A stretch of 64,000 nt of DNA from Culicoidibacter larvae (lineage in GTDB: Bacteria > Bacillota_I > Bacilli_A > Culicoidibacterales > Culicoidibacteraceae), in the NCBI RefSeq assembly GCF_005771635.1, contig NZ_VBWP01000004.1:1-64000 (forward strand), in the 5' to 3' direction. The notes beneath the pieces were generated by a model, which saw only the letters and a list, made by a program, of their open reading frames with translations, had not been told where the DNA came from and did no database searches. The position numbers were made by a program, and so were the translations under genes. Positions 9,467-18,010 of this stretch are shown here, in pieces (the stretch's first letter is position 1; the number at the start of each line of letters is the position of its first letter).

Positions 9467-12400
9467 CTATTCTACAGATTTAAGAGCTTCTATCATATCA
9501 ACTTTGCGTAATTTGCGGTGGATTAAGACCATAACTACGAGTGAGAAGAAAAAAGTAATCAGTGCTGAAATAATATAGTTAGTCATTAAAATCGGGGGGC
9601 TGAACATGATTGCTTCCGGCGGTAACATGGTGATAATAAAGTAATGCATAAGCCAACCAAGTCCATAACCGATAAGAATACCAAATCCGGTTAGGAATAG
9701 TGTTTCACGGTAGACGTACATGGTTACCTCTTTTGGGTAGAAGCCAAGTACTTTAATTGTTGAAAGTTCGCGAATTCGTTCAGAAACATTGATATTGGTT
9801 AAGTTGTAAAGGACTACCAGTGCTAAGAGCGAGGCACAGACAATTAATACAACGATAACGGTATTAAGACTGCCAAGAACCGCGTCCATAGCTGTACTCA
9901 AGTAATTTGATTGAATGACCGTAAGAATGGTCTTGTCTTGCATCAGTTCACTAGAGAATTCGGCTTCATGTGATTTGCCATCAGCAGTTAATTCTATGAA
10001 TGAGGCGTTGACTTTTGGTGTCTCGCCAAAGACGGTTTCATAGTATGCCGGTGAAAGATAGATTGAGTGACCAATATACATTTCGGCTATTTCGCTAATC
10101 TGTACTTGGAATTTTTCGCCACTATCATTATCAATGATTTCAACTGCATCACCTGGGCCAATACTAAGTTCAGTGGCAATTTTCTCGCTGATGATTGCAC
10201 CGGTATCAGAAAGTGTATATTCTTCATGAGAATTTCGATCACGCAAGGTAATGAATTCTGGAAGGTCGCTACTCTCTTGTGGCGTTACCAAAGTGATTGT
10301 TTGAGTCGTATTGTCAACTTTGATATTGTAGTTTTGATAAGTGATTGGCTTACTTGCCGTTACGTCAGAATTTTGTGCAATCGCGCGAGTTTCCTCAGCA
10401 ATTGCACTGTCCGTTGCATCATCTTTGTAGACGGCAGTTAAATCGTAGTGATATATTTCACCGTATTGTTTATCTACAATACCAGTTAAGGAGTCTTTGA
10501 TACCAAAGCCAGTAATCAGCAGGGCAGTACAGCCGGCAACACCGAAAATGGTCATAAACATTCGTTTCTTGTAACGGAATAAATTGCGGGCAGTTACTTT
10601 ATAGTTAAATGACATCCGCTTCCAAATGAAGGTCATTCGTTCAAGGAAAATGCGGTTGCCGCTTTTTGGTGGTTTTGGTCGCATTAACTCGGTAGCATTG
10701 TCTTTCAAATCGCTGCGGGCCGAGAAGATTGCTGCTCCAGTTGTACAAAGGATTGCGATGGCAATACCGATAAAACTGTAGAGCCATGAAATCGTGATGC
10801 TGAAGGAACCGAAATTATAATTGGTGGAGTAGGCGGTAAAGATAATGTTTGGCAAGATAGTATGACCTAAAATAATACCAATCAATGCGCCAACAATTGC
10901 TGCAACAGTACCATAAATAACAAATTTCTTCATAATCGAACGTCGTTCATAACCAAGCGCTTTTAAAGTACCCATTTGACTTCTTTGCTCATCAACCATT
11001 CTAGTCATTGTTGTCAATGAAACTAAAGCCGCAATAGCGAAGAAGAATACCGGAAAGACATTAGATAAAACGTCAATTCGGGTTGAATTTTCATAATATT
11101 GAGTATAGCCAGTATTATCATCACGGGTACGAGCCGTGTAGACCGGTAGTTTTAATGTAGCTAAGTCTTTTTTAGCATCAAGCAGTTTGATTTCGGCATC
11201 AGCCAATTTACTTGCTGCTTCCGGACGCGCATCGGCCCAGGTTGTTGCTTTTTCATTAAATGCTGCTTCACTGCTTGCTAAGGTGGCAAGACCGCTATTG
11301 ATTTGTGCCTGAGCAGAATTAATTTGTTCATAGTAAAGTTGTGAGTTGGCTTCGTAGACTTGATAGCCACTTTGATAGGCAGCGAGTCCTTGGTTATATA
11401 ATTGTTTCGCTGCTTTAAGCTCAGCTGATTTAGCATCAAGGGTTGCTTTTACTTGTTGCAATTGTTGCGCCTGAATATCGAGTTGGGCTTGAGTAGCATT
11501 TAATACTTGCCATTCACCATTTAATGTTGCTTCTTGATTTTGCCAAGCAACCAAGTCTTGGTCATATTGACTTTGATCAGCTTGTAATTGACTTTGCTCG
11601 GTAGCAAGTTCCTGATCTCGGTTTTGTAAATCAATTTTACGTGCATCTAATAATGCTTGTAAAGCTTGAATTTCTGGGGTATCGCCTTCTTGTTGGCGGC
11701 GATCATTTAAAGCGTCTTGATCAGTTTGCCAAGTATTCCATGCAACAGTTTGTGATGCTAAATCATTACTTAAGCTAGTTGTGCGATTTTGTAAATCAGT
11801 TTCAGTTGCAGCTAAGGTAAGAGCATCAGCATCAAGCTGTGACTGACGTGCAGTCAGATCAGCACGGGTTTGATCAGCTTGTGCCTGTGCGGCAGCAAGT
11901 AATGACGCTGCGGCATTGTATTGTTCAGTTGCTTGATTCAGTTGCACTTCACCGGCAGTGATTGCCGCTAAACTTTCATCAAGAACAATTTTCGCGTCGC
12001 TCAACTTCTTGCTGCCGGCTTGCAGTTCGGCAAGCCCGGCAGCCGCTTTTTCATCCAAAATAGTTTGTGATGATGATAGCTGAGCTTTGGCAGCATCTAG
12101 TTCTGCGGCACCATCATTAATAAGTGCATCAGTGTCAGTAATTTGCTGGCGGCCATCACGAATTTTTTTCTCAGCATCAGCAATTTCGGTTTGGGCTTCA
12201 CGTTTGATTGATTGTAGCCGTAATTCCGGACGCGGTTTCAATGCGACTTCAACATCAGTTGTGTGCTGGGCAATTAAATCAGTGTATTGATCGCTGTATG
12301 CGGGGATGTTAGCTGTATCAGTAAAGGCGAGGCGGGCAATGGTGTAGACCGGTAAATCAAAGTCAACTTCAGGAACAACGCCAAAAGTATTCAAAGTACC

Positions 12401-12970
12401 GCTGCCAACCGATGTTTGACCTAAACGAGTAGTTTCGACGAATTCTGGTGAGCGAACAAAGCCGACAATAGTAAATTGATTACGAGTTAAAGTCTCCTTA
12501 ATTGGTTCTTGCTCGTTATCATAAAGCGTTATTGTTTCACCTAATTGGTAATTATTTTTCCCGGCGAAGTTACTATCAAGAGCAATTTCACCGCTTTTTG
12601 CCGGCATTCGACCATCAGTAACTTGGTATTGCGAAAGTTCATCAGTTTGTGAAAAGATACGGGCAGAATGACCATCTGTATCAATTAACGCATCAGTAAA
12701 ATAACCATACTCGGCAGTTTTAAGTCCGGGTACAGCATCGATAGCTTTCTGATCATCTTCATCCAAACCATAAGTTGAAATAACTGACATATCGGCCAGT
12801 TGATATTGCTGATAATAGGCATCGGCAACATTACGCATACTAGGGCCGGTCACTTTTAACCCGATAAACACAAAAACGCCAAGCGCAATAAGTGCTAATA
12901 TTGAAAGAAATCGGGTCTTGGAACGCATGATTTCGCGGACGATATCTTTATTTAATGCAGATTTTCTCAT
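9467..12970 (-). CDS. ABC exporter permease, FtsX-like, with long extracytoplasmic coiled coil
   Basis: A 1167-aa permease of the MacB/FtsX type. An N-terminal membrane helix is followed by an outside domain of about 220 residues, a long Ala/Gln/Leu-rich coiled coil (about residues 260-630), a three-helix FtsX domain (about 655-800), a second outside domain, and a C-terminal FtsX domain ending in RKLRKVDMIEALKSVE. The ATG is at 12970, with GGTAGG overlapping the ATPase stop region; an upstream in-frame TTG at 12994 is less likely. The ATPase gene is 13 bp upstream. The duplicated FtsX halves suggest one chain supplies the whole channel. Substrate unknown; peptide, lipid or antibiotic export or sensing are possible. 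The divergent TetR gene probably controls it. Confidence 0.88.
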   Translation of the reverse strand: MRKSALNKDIVREIMRSKTRFLSILALIALGVFVFIGLKVTGPSMRNVADAYYQQYQLADMSVISTYGLDEDDQKAIDAVPGLKTAEYGYFTDALIDTDGHSARIFSQTDELSQYQVTDGRMPAKSGEIALDSNFAGKNNYQLGETITLYDNEQEPIKETLTRNQFTIVGFVRSPEFVETTRLGQTSVGSGTLNTFGVVPEVDFDLPVYTIARLAFTDTANIPAYSDQYTDLIAQHTTDVEVALKPRPELRLQSIKREAQTEIADAEKKIRDGRQQITDTDALINDGAAELDAAKAQLSSSQTILDEKAAAGLAELQAGSKKLSDAKIVLDESLAAITAGEVQLNQATEQYNAAASLLAAAQAQADQTRADLTARQSQLDADALTLAATETDLQNRTTSLSNDLASQTVAWNTWQTDQDALNDRRQQEGDTPEIQALQALLDARKIDLQNRDQELATEQSQLQADQSQYDQDLVAWQNQEATLNGEWQVLNATQAQLDIQAQQLQQVKATLDAKSAELKAAKQLYNQGLAAYQSGYQVYEANSQLYYEQINSAQAQINSGLATLASSEAAFNEKATTWADARPEAASKLADAEIKLLDAKKDLATLKLPVYTARTRDDNTGYTQYYENSTRIDVLSNVFPVFFFAIAALVSLTTMTRMVDEQRSQMGTLKALGYERRSIMKKFVIYGTVAAIVGALIGIILGHTILPNIIFTAYSTNYNFGSFSITISWLYSFIGIAIAILCTTGAAIFSARSDLKDNATELMRPKPPKSGNRIFLERMTFIWKRMSFNYKVTARNLFRYKKRMFMTIFGVAGCTALLITGFGIKDSLTGIVDKQYGEIYHYDLTAVYKDDATDSAIAEETRAIAQNSDVTASKPITYQNYNIKVDNTTQTITLVTPQESSDLPEFITLRDRNSHEEYTLSDTGAIISEKIATELSIGPGDAVEIIDNDSGEKFQVQISEIAEMYIGHSIYLSPAYYETVFGETPKVNASFIELTADGKSHEAEFSSELMQDKTILTVIQSNYLSTAMDAVLGSLNTVIVVLIVCASLLALVVLYNLTNINVSERIRELSTIKVLGFYPKEVTMYVYRETLFLTGFGILIGYGLGWLMHYFIITMLPPEAIMFSPPILMTNYIISALITFFFSLVVMVLIHRKLRKVDMIEALKSVE

Positions 12971-12983
12971 AGTAATTTGATAC

Positions 12984-13685
12984 CTACCATTCAATTGTGT
13001 CTATTGAAACCGGATGTGGGTTAAGGTGTTCGCGATACACGTGGGCATCGCGAATCTCAATAACACGATCAGCAATCGGGGCAATTGCGCTGTTATGAGT
13101 AATAACGATGACGGTCGTCCCGGTTTTCTTACACGTATCTTGCAGTAATTTTAAAATTGTTTTACCGGTTTTATAGTCAAGCGCCCCGGTCGGCTCATCA
13201 CAAAGTAAAAGCTTTGGATTTTTTGCCAACGCTCGGGCAATCGCGACCCGTTGTTGCTCACCACCCGAAAGCTGCGCCGGGAAGTTGTTCAGGCGGTCGC
13301 CAAGACCAACTTCCTCCAAAACCGTTTTAGCATCGCTGGCGTCGCTGACAATCTGTGATGCCAGCTCAACATTTTCCAGGGTAGTCAGGTTAGGCACCAG
13401 GTTATAAAACTGGAACACAAAACCAATATCTTTTCGGCGATAGGTCGTTAACTCACGTTCATTGAACTGAGCGATATCAACACCGTCAACAATAACTTGA
13501 CCGGAATCATTAGTATCCATGCCACCTAAAATATTGAGTACTGTTGATTTTCCGGCACCGCTGGCACCGAGGATAATTGCAAACTCGCCTTTTTCTATTG
13601 AAAAGGTGATGTCATTATTAGCAACAATAACGCTATCGCCCATATGGTATTCTTTATGATTGTTTATGACTTCTACATATGCCAT
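12984..13685 (-). CDS. ABC transporter ATP-binding protein (MacB/LolD type)
   Basis: ATPase partner of the adjacent permease. At 233 aa it has the usual length, with Walker A GASGAGKS, signature LSGGEQQR, Walker [12 protein letters not shown] and the H-loop ITHN. The DEPTGALD form and the [12 protein letters not shown]-loop region are typical of the MacB/FtsE-like group. The start at 13685 (MAYVEV) has AAAGGA 9 nt upstream; the longer open frame upstream (to 13850) is AT-rich, crosses the promoter and is not believed. It precedes the permease gene in one operon. Confidence 0.93.
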   Translation of the reverse strand: MAYVEVINNHKEYHMGDSVIVANNDITFSIEKGEFAIILGASGAGKSTVLNILGGMDTNDSGQVIVDGVDIAQFNERELTTYRRKDIGFVFQFYNLVPNLTTLENVELASQIVSDASDAKTVLEEVGLGDRLNNFPAQLSGGEQQRVAIARALAKNPKLLLCDEPTGALDYKTGKTILKLLQDTCKKTGTTVIVITHNSAIAPIADRVIEIRDAHVYREHLNPHPVSIDTIEW

Positions 13686-13746
13686 TTGTAACAGTCCTTT
13701 CATATTATTCAAAAAATGAACAACGTGTTGAATTTTGTATAAATTT

Positions 13747-13775
13747 ATCATATAGTATATTTGTAGGATACTCAA
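13747..13775 (-). promoter_or_regulatory. Promoter of the ABC exporter operon
   Basis: On the minus strand TTGAGT (13770-13775), 17-bp spacer, TATGAT (13747-13752), about 60 bp before the ATPase start. Confidence 0.6.
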
Positions 13776-13801
13776 TAGGCAGAAAATGTAAAAGTGTTCA
13801 A

Positions 13802-13902
13802 AAATCAGACTTTTTGCAAATCGCCGCGTCCGTAGGAAGTGCTCCAACACGGAGTTAGTACCTTTTGGTGTTGGGGTGCAGTCTTTGGAAATAGCCTGAT
13901 TT
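13802..13902. promoter_or_regulatory. Nested inverted repeats between exporter operon and tetR (candidate operator)
   Basis: CCAACAC (13844-13850) is inverted as GTGTTGG (13868-13874), inside outer arms AAATCAG (13802-13808) and CTGATTT (13896-13902). A further CAACACG lies on the minus strand at 13724-13730, downstream of the exporter promoter. The position in a divergent tetR/exporter gap suggests an operator; the long spacing is unusual for TetR. Confidence 0.4.
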
Positions 13903-13924
13903 ATAAAATTACGGAGGTGAAAAA

Positions 13925-14533
13925 ATGCTAACTAAAAGCGAAAAAACGAAAGAGCAGATAAAACAGGTGTTTGTTGAATTGATGAAAGAGAAAGGCTTTG
14001 AGCATATCAAGGTTACTGATATTGCCCGCAAAGCTCATATTAATCGTGGCACCTTTTACTTGCATTACATTGATAAATTTGACTTGCTCAATCAATTGGA
14101 AATGGAAATAATTAATCAAATAAAAACTATTCTCGATAGTGGAATGAATGAATTATTTGCACCACATAATCATACTGAAGATAATCAGATGAACGACCCG
14201 GCTTACTTAGTAACTGAGAAAGTGCTTGAATACTTATACACTGAAGCTGATTTCATAACCGTAATTATTAGTGATAAAGGTGACCCGCATTTCCTCAACC
14301 AAGCCAAAGAACTATTCCGCGACATCGTCAATATGGAGTTACTTAAGCAAAAAGGAACGGACACTTATTTGGCAGGAATCCCTCAAGATTACGCCGAAGA
14401 AATATTCTTAGGCGGAATCATCAACATTATTGTGCACTGGTTGCGCAAAGGCACACCAGAATCGCCAAAAGCAATTGCAGAATTAATTACCTTGACCAGA
14501 CATATGACCCCGGTTGATATACTGGAGTTATAA
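13925..14533 (+). CDS. TetR/AcrR-family transcriptional regulator
   Basis: A 202-aa protein with an N-terminal TetR HTH (residues about 8-54: ikqvfvelm, VTDIARKAHINRGTFYLHYIDKFDLL) and a helical C-terminal ligand and dimer domain of the kind found in the DhaS-like group. ACGGAGGTG precedes ATG. It is divergent from the ABC exporter operon, the classical layout for a repressor that is released when the exported compound or a related stress signal binds. The ligand cannot be predicted. Confidence 0.9.
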   Translation: MLTKSEKTKEQIKQVFVELMKEKGFEHIKVTDIARKAHINRGTFYLHYIDKFDLLNQLEMEIINQIKTILDSGMNELFAPHNHTEDNQMNDPAYLVTEKVLEYLYTEADFITVIISDKGDPHFLNQAKELFRDIVNMELLKQKGTDTYLAGIPQDYAEEIFLGGIINIIVHWLRKGTPESPKAIAELITLTRHMTPVDILEL

Positions 14534-14540
14534 CATAATT

Positions 14541-14565
14541 AAAAAACCGGCTATATGCCGGTTTT
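14541..14565 (+). terminator. Intrinsic terminator after tetR
   Basis: aaaaccggc / gccggtttt with a 5-nt loop. Confidence 0.85.
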
Positions 14566-14591
14566 ATCACTTTAATGCAAATAGTGCTTTA

Positions 14592-14600
14592 TGTTATAAT
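14592..14600 (+). promoter_or_regulatory. Extended -10 promoter of cca-mutL
   Basis: TGTTATAAT, 28 bp before the chosen cca start. Confidence 0.7.
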
Positions 14601-14627
14601 AGTAAAGGAGCAAGTGAGGTGGGTAAC

Positions 14628-15833
14628 ATGCAATTAAAGATTCCTGAAAGTATTCAGTTAGTAATCGATAATTTCGAAGCCAATGACTTTGAAATTTATT
14701 TGGTTGGCGGTTGTGTCCGCGACCTGTTGCTTGGAACACAACCTCAGGATTTTGATATGACAACCAATGCCTTGCCGCAAGATGTTGTGCGGTTAGCCGA
14801 AAAGTTTGCTTGGCAAGCTACGGTAACCGGGGAGAAGTATGGCACGGTAACGGTTATTGTTGCCGATTTGGCGATTGAGATTACCACTTACCGGATTGAT
14901 AGTAAAAACGGGGATGGTCGAAGACCAGAAGAAGTTGTTTTTACTGCCGATATTGTAGATGATTTGGCTCGCCGTGATTTTACTATTAATGCTTGTGCGT
15001 ATACGCCGGCTAGAGGGTTAGTTGATCCTTTTGGCGGTCAGGAAGATTTAGCAGCTGGAATTATTCGTACTGTTGGTGAACCGGAGTTGCGATTTAACGA
15101 GGATTATTTACGTATGTTGCGGGCAGTGCGATTTGCAACCCGTCTGCATTTTATTATTGAGCCGGTGATGCTGATGGCGATTAAAAAATTGGCACCAAAG
15201 GTGGCAGTGTTGAGTTATGAGCGGTTGCGTAAAGAGCTGGGTGAAATTATTCAGGCTGAGCATTGTTTATATGGTCTGAAGTTGCTTGAAACAACTGGGC
15301 TATGGCAACAGATTTTTCCACAGACAATGATAACCGACATTGATTTGCAGCGGTTGCCGTTTTTCCCGAAGAATGAGGACTGGCGCTGGTTGGCACTGGC
15401 TTGGTTATTATGCCCGACAGCTAGTGACATTGATATATTTCTGGCGCCAATTGCATTATCTGAAAATCGTAAGCACTGGATAAAACGTATGTATAACAGT
15501 CTGCAGCAAGCAGATGTGGCAATGAATGTGGTTGCGTTGAAGCGGGCGTTAGCACCGCTGGCAATCAATGAACGTGAGGATTTTGTTCAGTTCATGCGGC
15601 TGGCAATTGAGCCGGTAGCATATTTTGCTGAGGTTGAACATATTTTTTCCAAGCGGGAACCATTGAGGATTGAAGAACTGGCAATTGGTGGCCATGATTT
15701 GCTGGCATTAGGTCTGCAAGGTGCGGCGATTGGTGAGACATTAAATCAGTTACTTGATTATGTGTATCAATTGCCGGAAAAGAATACCAGAGCAAGCTTA
15801 ATAAAATTTTGCCAAGAGGAGTTGAAGGTATGA
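14628..15833 (+). CDS. cca: CCA tRNA nucleotidyltransferase
   Basis: Adds or repairs the 3' CCA end of tRNAs. Motifs in order: VGGCVRDLLLG, the metal-binding DFD (Asp41, Asp43), RRDFTINA, and NEDYLRMLRAVRFATRL, followed by a helical tRNA-binding body; 401 aa, as in Bacillota class II enzymes. Two starts are possible: ATG 14628 after GAGGTG, or GTG 14619, 8 nt after AAAGGAG, which adds three residues. The longer frame upstream enters the tetR terminator and is rejected. The stop overlaps the mutL start (ATGA). Confidence 0.94.
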   Translation: MQLKIPESIQLVIDNFEANDFEIYLVGGCVRDLLLGTQPQDFDMTTNALPQDVVRLAEKFAWQATVTGEKYGTVTVIVADLAIEITTYRIDSKNGDGRRPEEVVFTADIVDDLARRDFTINACAYTPARGLVDPFGGQEDLAAGIIRTVGEPELRFNEDYLRMLRAVRFATRLHFIIEPVMLMAIKKLAPKVAVLSYERLRKELGEIIQAEHCLYGLKLLETTGLWQQIFPQTMITDIDLQRLPFFPKNEDWRWLALAWLLCPTASDIDIFLAPIALSENRKHWIKRMYNSLQQADVAMNVVALKRALAPLAINEREDFVQFMRLAIEPVAYFAEVEHIFSKREPLRIEELAIGGHDLLALGLQGAAIGETLNQLLDYVYQLPEKNTRASLIKFCQEELKV

Positions 15834-17800
15834 ATAATAAAATAATATTAATGAGTCAGCAACTCTCTAATAAAATTGCTGCCGGAGAAGTTGTTGAACG
15901 TCCGGCTTCGGTTGTTAAGGAGTTAGTTGAAAATGCAATAGATGCCAATAGTACTGAAATCGAGGTTATTCTTCTTGATTCAGGTATTCGTTCGATTACG
16001 GTTATTGATAATGGCGATGGCATGGAACGCGAGGATGCGGTTATGGCATTTGAGCGTCATGCAACCAGCAAGATTCATGATGAATATGAATTGTTTCATA
16101 TTCAGACATTAGGATTCCGAGGGGAAGCCTTGCCGTCGATTGCGTCAGTATCGCAAGTGACGATGGAAACTTCGACCGGAGATGTTGGTACCAAGGTTGT
16201 TATTCATGGCGGTAATGAAAAAGAGGTTATTGCTACAAGTGCCCGTAAGGGAACCAAGTTTGTTGTTGAAAACTTGTTTTATAATACCCCAGCGCGGTTA
16301 AAGTATTTGAAATCAGTACATACAGAACTCGCACATATTGTTGATTTTATTAATCGTATGGCTTTAGCCCATCCGGAAATTCGTTTTCGTTTGTTGAATA
16401 ATCAAAAAGAGATTATTAAGACTTTCGGCAGTAATGATTTTAAACAAGCGCTGGCGGTTGTTTATGGCTTAGATACAGCTAAAAAGATGATGCATATTGA
16501 AGCCGAGGATTATGACTTTAAGATTGATGGTTATATTTCAATTCCGCAGGTGCAGAAAAATACGCGTAATGCGATTACGTTGATTGTCAATGGTCGTTCA
16601 ATTAAGAATTATAGTTTAATTCGCGCGATTACTGATGGCTATCATACGATGATGCCTAAAAATTGTTTTCCGATTGCTTTGTTGTCGATTACAATGGATC
16701 CGCTATTAGTTGATGTTAATGTGCATCCTTCTAAGTTAGAAGTGCGTTTTAGTAAGGAACAGCAACTCAAGGAGCTGATTACTGAAACGATTCGCAAAGT
16801 CTTGTTGCAAAAACAATTTATTACTCAGATTGAACGGCAGAAAATGCCAAAAGATACAAGTGCTCAGCAGAAAATTAGTTTTAGTGCAACTGAGAAAGCT
16901 CCCGTGGTTGAACAGCGGGAGTTTAAGTATCCTAATGCTGCGGAAACGAGAAGTGATGCGACAACGCCGAAGCGGGAGCAGGTGGCGCAGTTTATTGAGG
17001 CGATTAAGCCGGATAAGGAAGCTACGATGACGCTTAGCGAAGGTGAGCCGGAGTGGCTGGTGGATAAAACTGATGTGAATCAAGGCATGGATCCGGTGTT
17101 TGATTTACCTGGTCGCGAAACTGATGCGGCGACGCTACCTGCGGTGGAGTTGCCTGAGGCTTTACCAGAAGCAGAAGATTTGGCAGAAAAAACTTATGTT
17201 CGTGAGGAAGCTAACGCGGCGAAAATTCCTGATTTGGAAGTCATTGGGCAATTTCGCGGTACTTATATTATGGCGCAGAATGAGGATGGCTTGTTTATCA
17301 TTGATCAGCATGCGGCTCAGGAACGGATTAAGTATGAGATGTACTTTGCTCAATTGGGGCAGCCGATTACTGCTTGGCAGGATTTACTGATTCCCCATAC
17401 TATTGAGTTGCCATATAATGAGTTTATTGTTATTGATGCTCATTTGGACTTGCTGGCAGGCATTGGTTTAGTGCTTGAAGCGTTTGGGCATCAGTCATAT
17501 ATTATCCGCACAATGCCGGTATGGATGACCGGATTGCGCGAAGATGAATATATTCAAGCGATTATTGACCAAATTGTTGAGAAACAAGATATTTCGGTTG
17601 CTGATTTGCGTGAGGCAGCGGCAATTATGATGAGCTGTCGTTATTCGATCAAGGCAAATCATAATTTGACTATCACTGAGATGGAAGATTTAATTAATGA
17701 GTTGCGCAAATGTGAGAGTCCGTATACTTGTCCGCATGGACGTCCGGTTATTATTAGCTATTCGGTGTATGATGTTGAGAAATGGTTCAAAAGAGTTTAA
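15830..17800 (+). CDS. mutL: DNA mismatch repair endonuclease MutL
   Basis: Links mismatch recognition by MutS to strand nicking. The N-terminal GHKL ATPase has ENAID, DNGDGM, GFRGEALPSI and GTKFVVENLFYNTPAR. An acidic, variable linker (about residues 345-460) precedes the C-terminal dimer domain, whose endonuclease motifs are intact: DQHA-x2-E-x4-E from Asp492, SCRYSIKA and CPHGRP. It starts at ATG 15830, overlapping the cca stop, with AGAGGAG 8 nt upstream. At 656 aa it is normal. mutS is not next to it in this window, unlike the mutS-mutL order of many Bacillota. Confidence 0.97.
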   Translation: MNNKIILMSQQLSNKIAAGEVVERPASVVKELVENAIDANSTEIEVILLDSGIRSITVIDNGDGMEREDAVMAFERHATSKIHDEYELFHIQTLGFRGEALPSIASVSQVTMETSTGDVGTKVVIHGGNEKEVIATSARKGTKFVVENLFYNTPARLKYLKSVHTELAHIVDFINRMALAHPEIRFRLLNNQKEIIKTFGSNDFKQALAVVYGLDTAKKMMHIEAEDYDFKIDGYISIPQVQKNTRNAITLIVNGRSIKNYSLIRAITDGYHTMMPKNCFPIALLSITMDPLLVDVNVHPSKLEVRFSKEQQLKELITETIRKVLLQKQFITQIERQKMPKDTSAQQKISFSATEKAPVVEQREFKYPNAAETRSDATTPKREQVAQFIEAIKPDKEATMTLSEGEPEWLVDKTDVNQGMDPVFDLPGRETDAATLPAVELPEALPEAEDLAEKTYVREEANAAKIPDLEVIGQFRGTYIMAQNEDGLFIIDQHAAQERIKYEMYFAQLGQPITAWQDLLIPHTIELPYNEFIVIDAHLDLLAGIGLVLEAFGHQSYIIRTMPVWMTGLREDEYIQAIIDQIVEKQDISVADLREAAAIMMSCRYSIKANHNLTITEMEDLINELRKCESPYTCPHGRPVIISYSVYDVEKWFKRV

Positions 17801-17801
17801 T

Positions 17802-17920
17802 CTGTTGAAAAGCGCTCGCAATCTTTGAAAACCAGTAAAAATTGCTCAGTTACGTATGTTTAGATACGCGCCTTCACAATTTTTACTGGTTTCCTTTGAT
17901 TTCAATCGCTTTCAATCAGC
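17802..17920 (+). repeat. Palindromic intergenic repeat element, copy 1
   Basis: A ~119-bp imperfect palindrome beginning right after the mutL stop. A 16-bp perfect stem (17829-17844 with 17877-17892) encloses an inner hairpin CGTAT-gtttag-ATACG (17853-17868); the outer arms pair imperfectly. There is no T-run. A homologous copy lies on the minus strand at 46281-46397. Confidence 0.8.
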
Positions 17921-17947
17921 TTAAACATAATGGCATAAATTTTAATT

Positions 17948-17982
17948 TTGAGACAATAGTTTCCATGGGACTATTGTCTCAA
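17948..17982 (+). promoter_or_regulatory. 13-bp perfect hairpin in the miaA leader
   Basis: TTGAGACAATAGT (17948-17960) and ACTATTGTCTCAA (17970-17982) with a 9-nt loop holding CCATGG. It ends about 16 nt before the ribosome site of miaA and lacks a clear T-run, so an operator or a leader RNA hairpin is likelier than a terminator. Confidence 0.6.
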
Positions 17983-18010
17983 CTTAAGTGTTTTGTAAAG
18001 GAGGGGTAAT

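Noticed and set aside
10067-10441. 124-aa plus-strand open frame opposite the ABC permease
   Set aside because: Lies wholly inside the permease coding region; no promoter, ribosome site or domain pattern.
13686-13850. N-terminal extension of the ABC ATPase
   Set aside because: AT-rich, crosses the likely promoter, and a good ribosome site supports the start at 13685.
13802-13902. Third copy of the palindromic element in the tetR gap
   Set aside because: Similar size and AAATCAG/CTGATTT ends, but the inner blocks do not align convincingly with the two clear copies; kept only as a candidate operator.
17827-17893. Plain intrinsic terminator after mutL
   Set aside because: The long stem has no T-run and has a homologous copy elsewhere, so it is better described as a repeat element, though it may still affect transcription.
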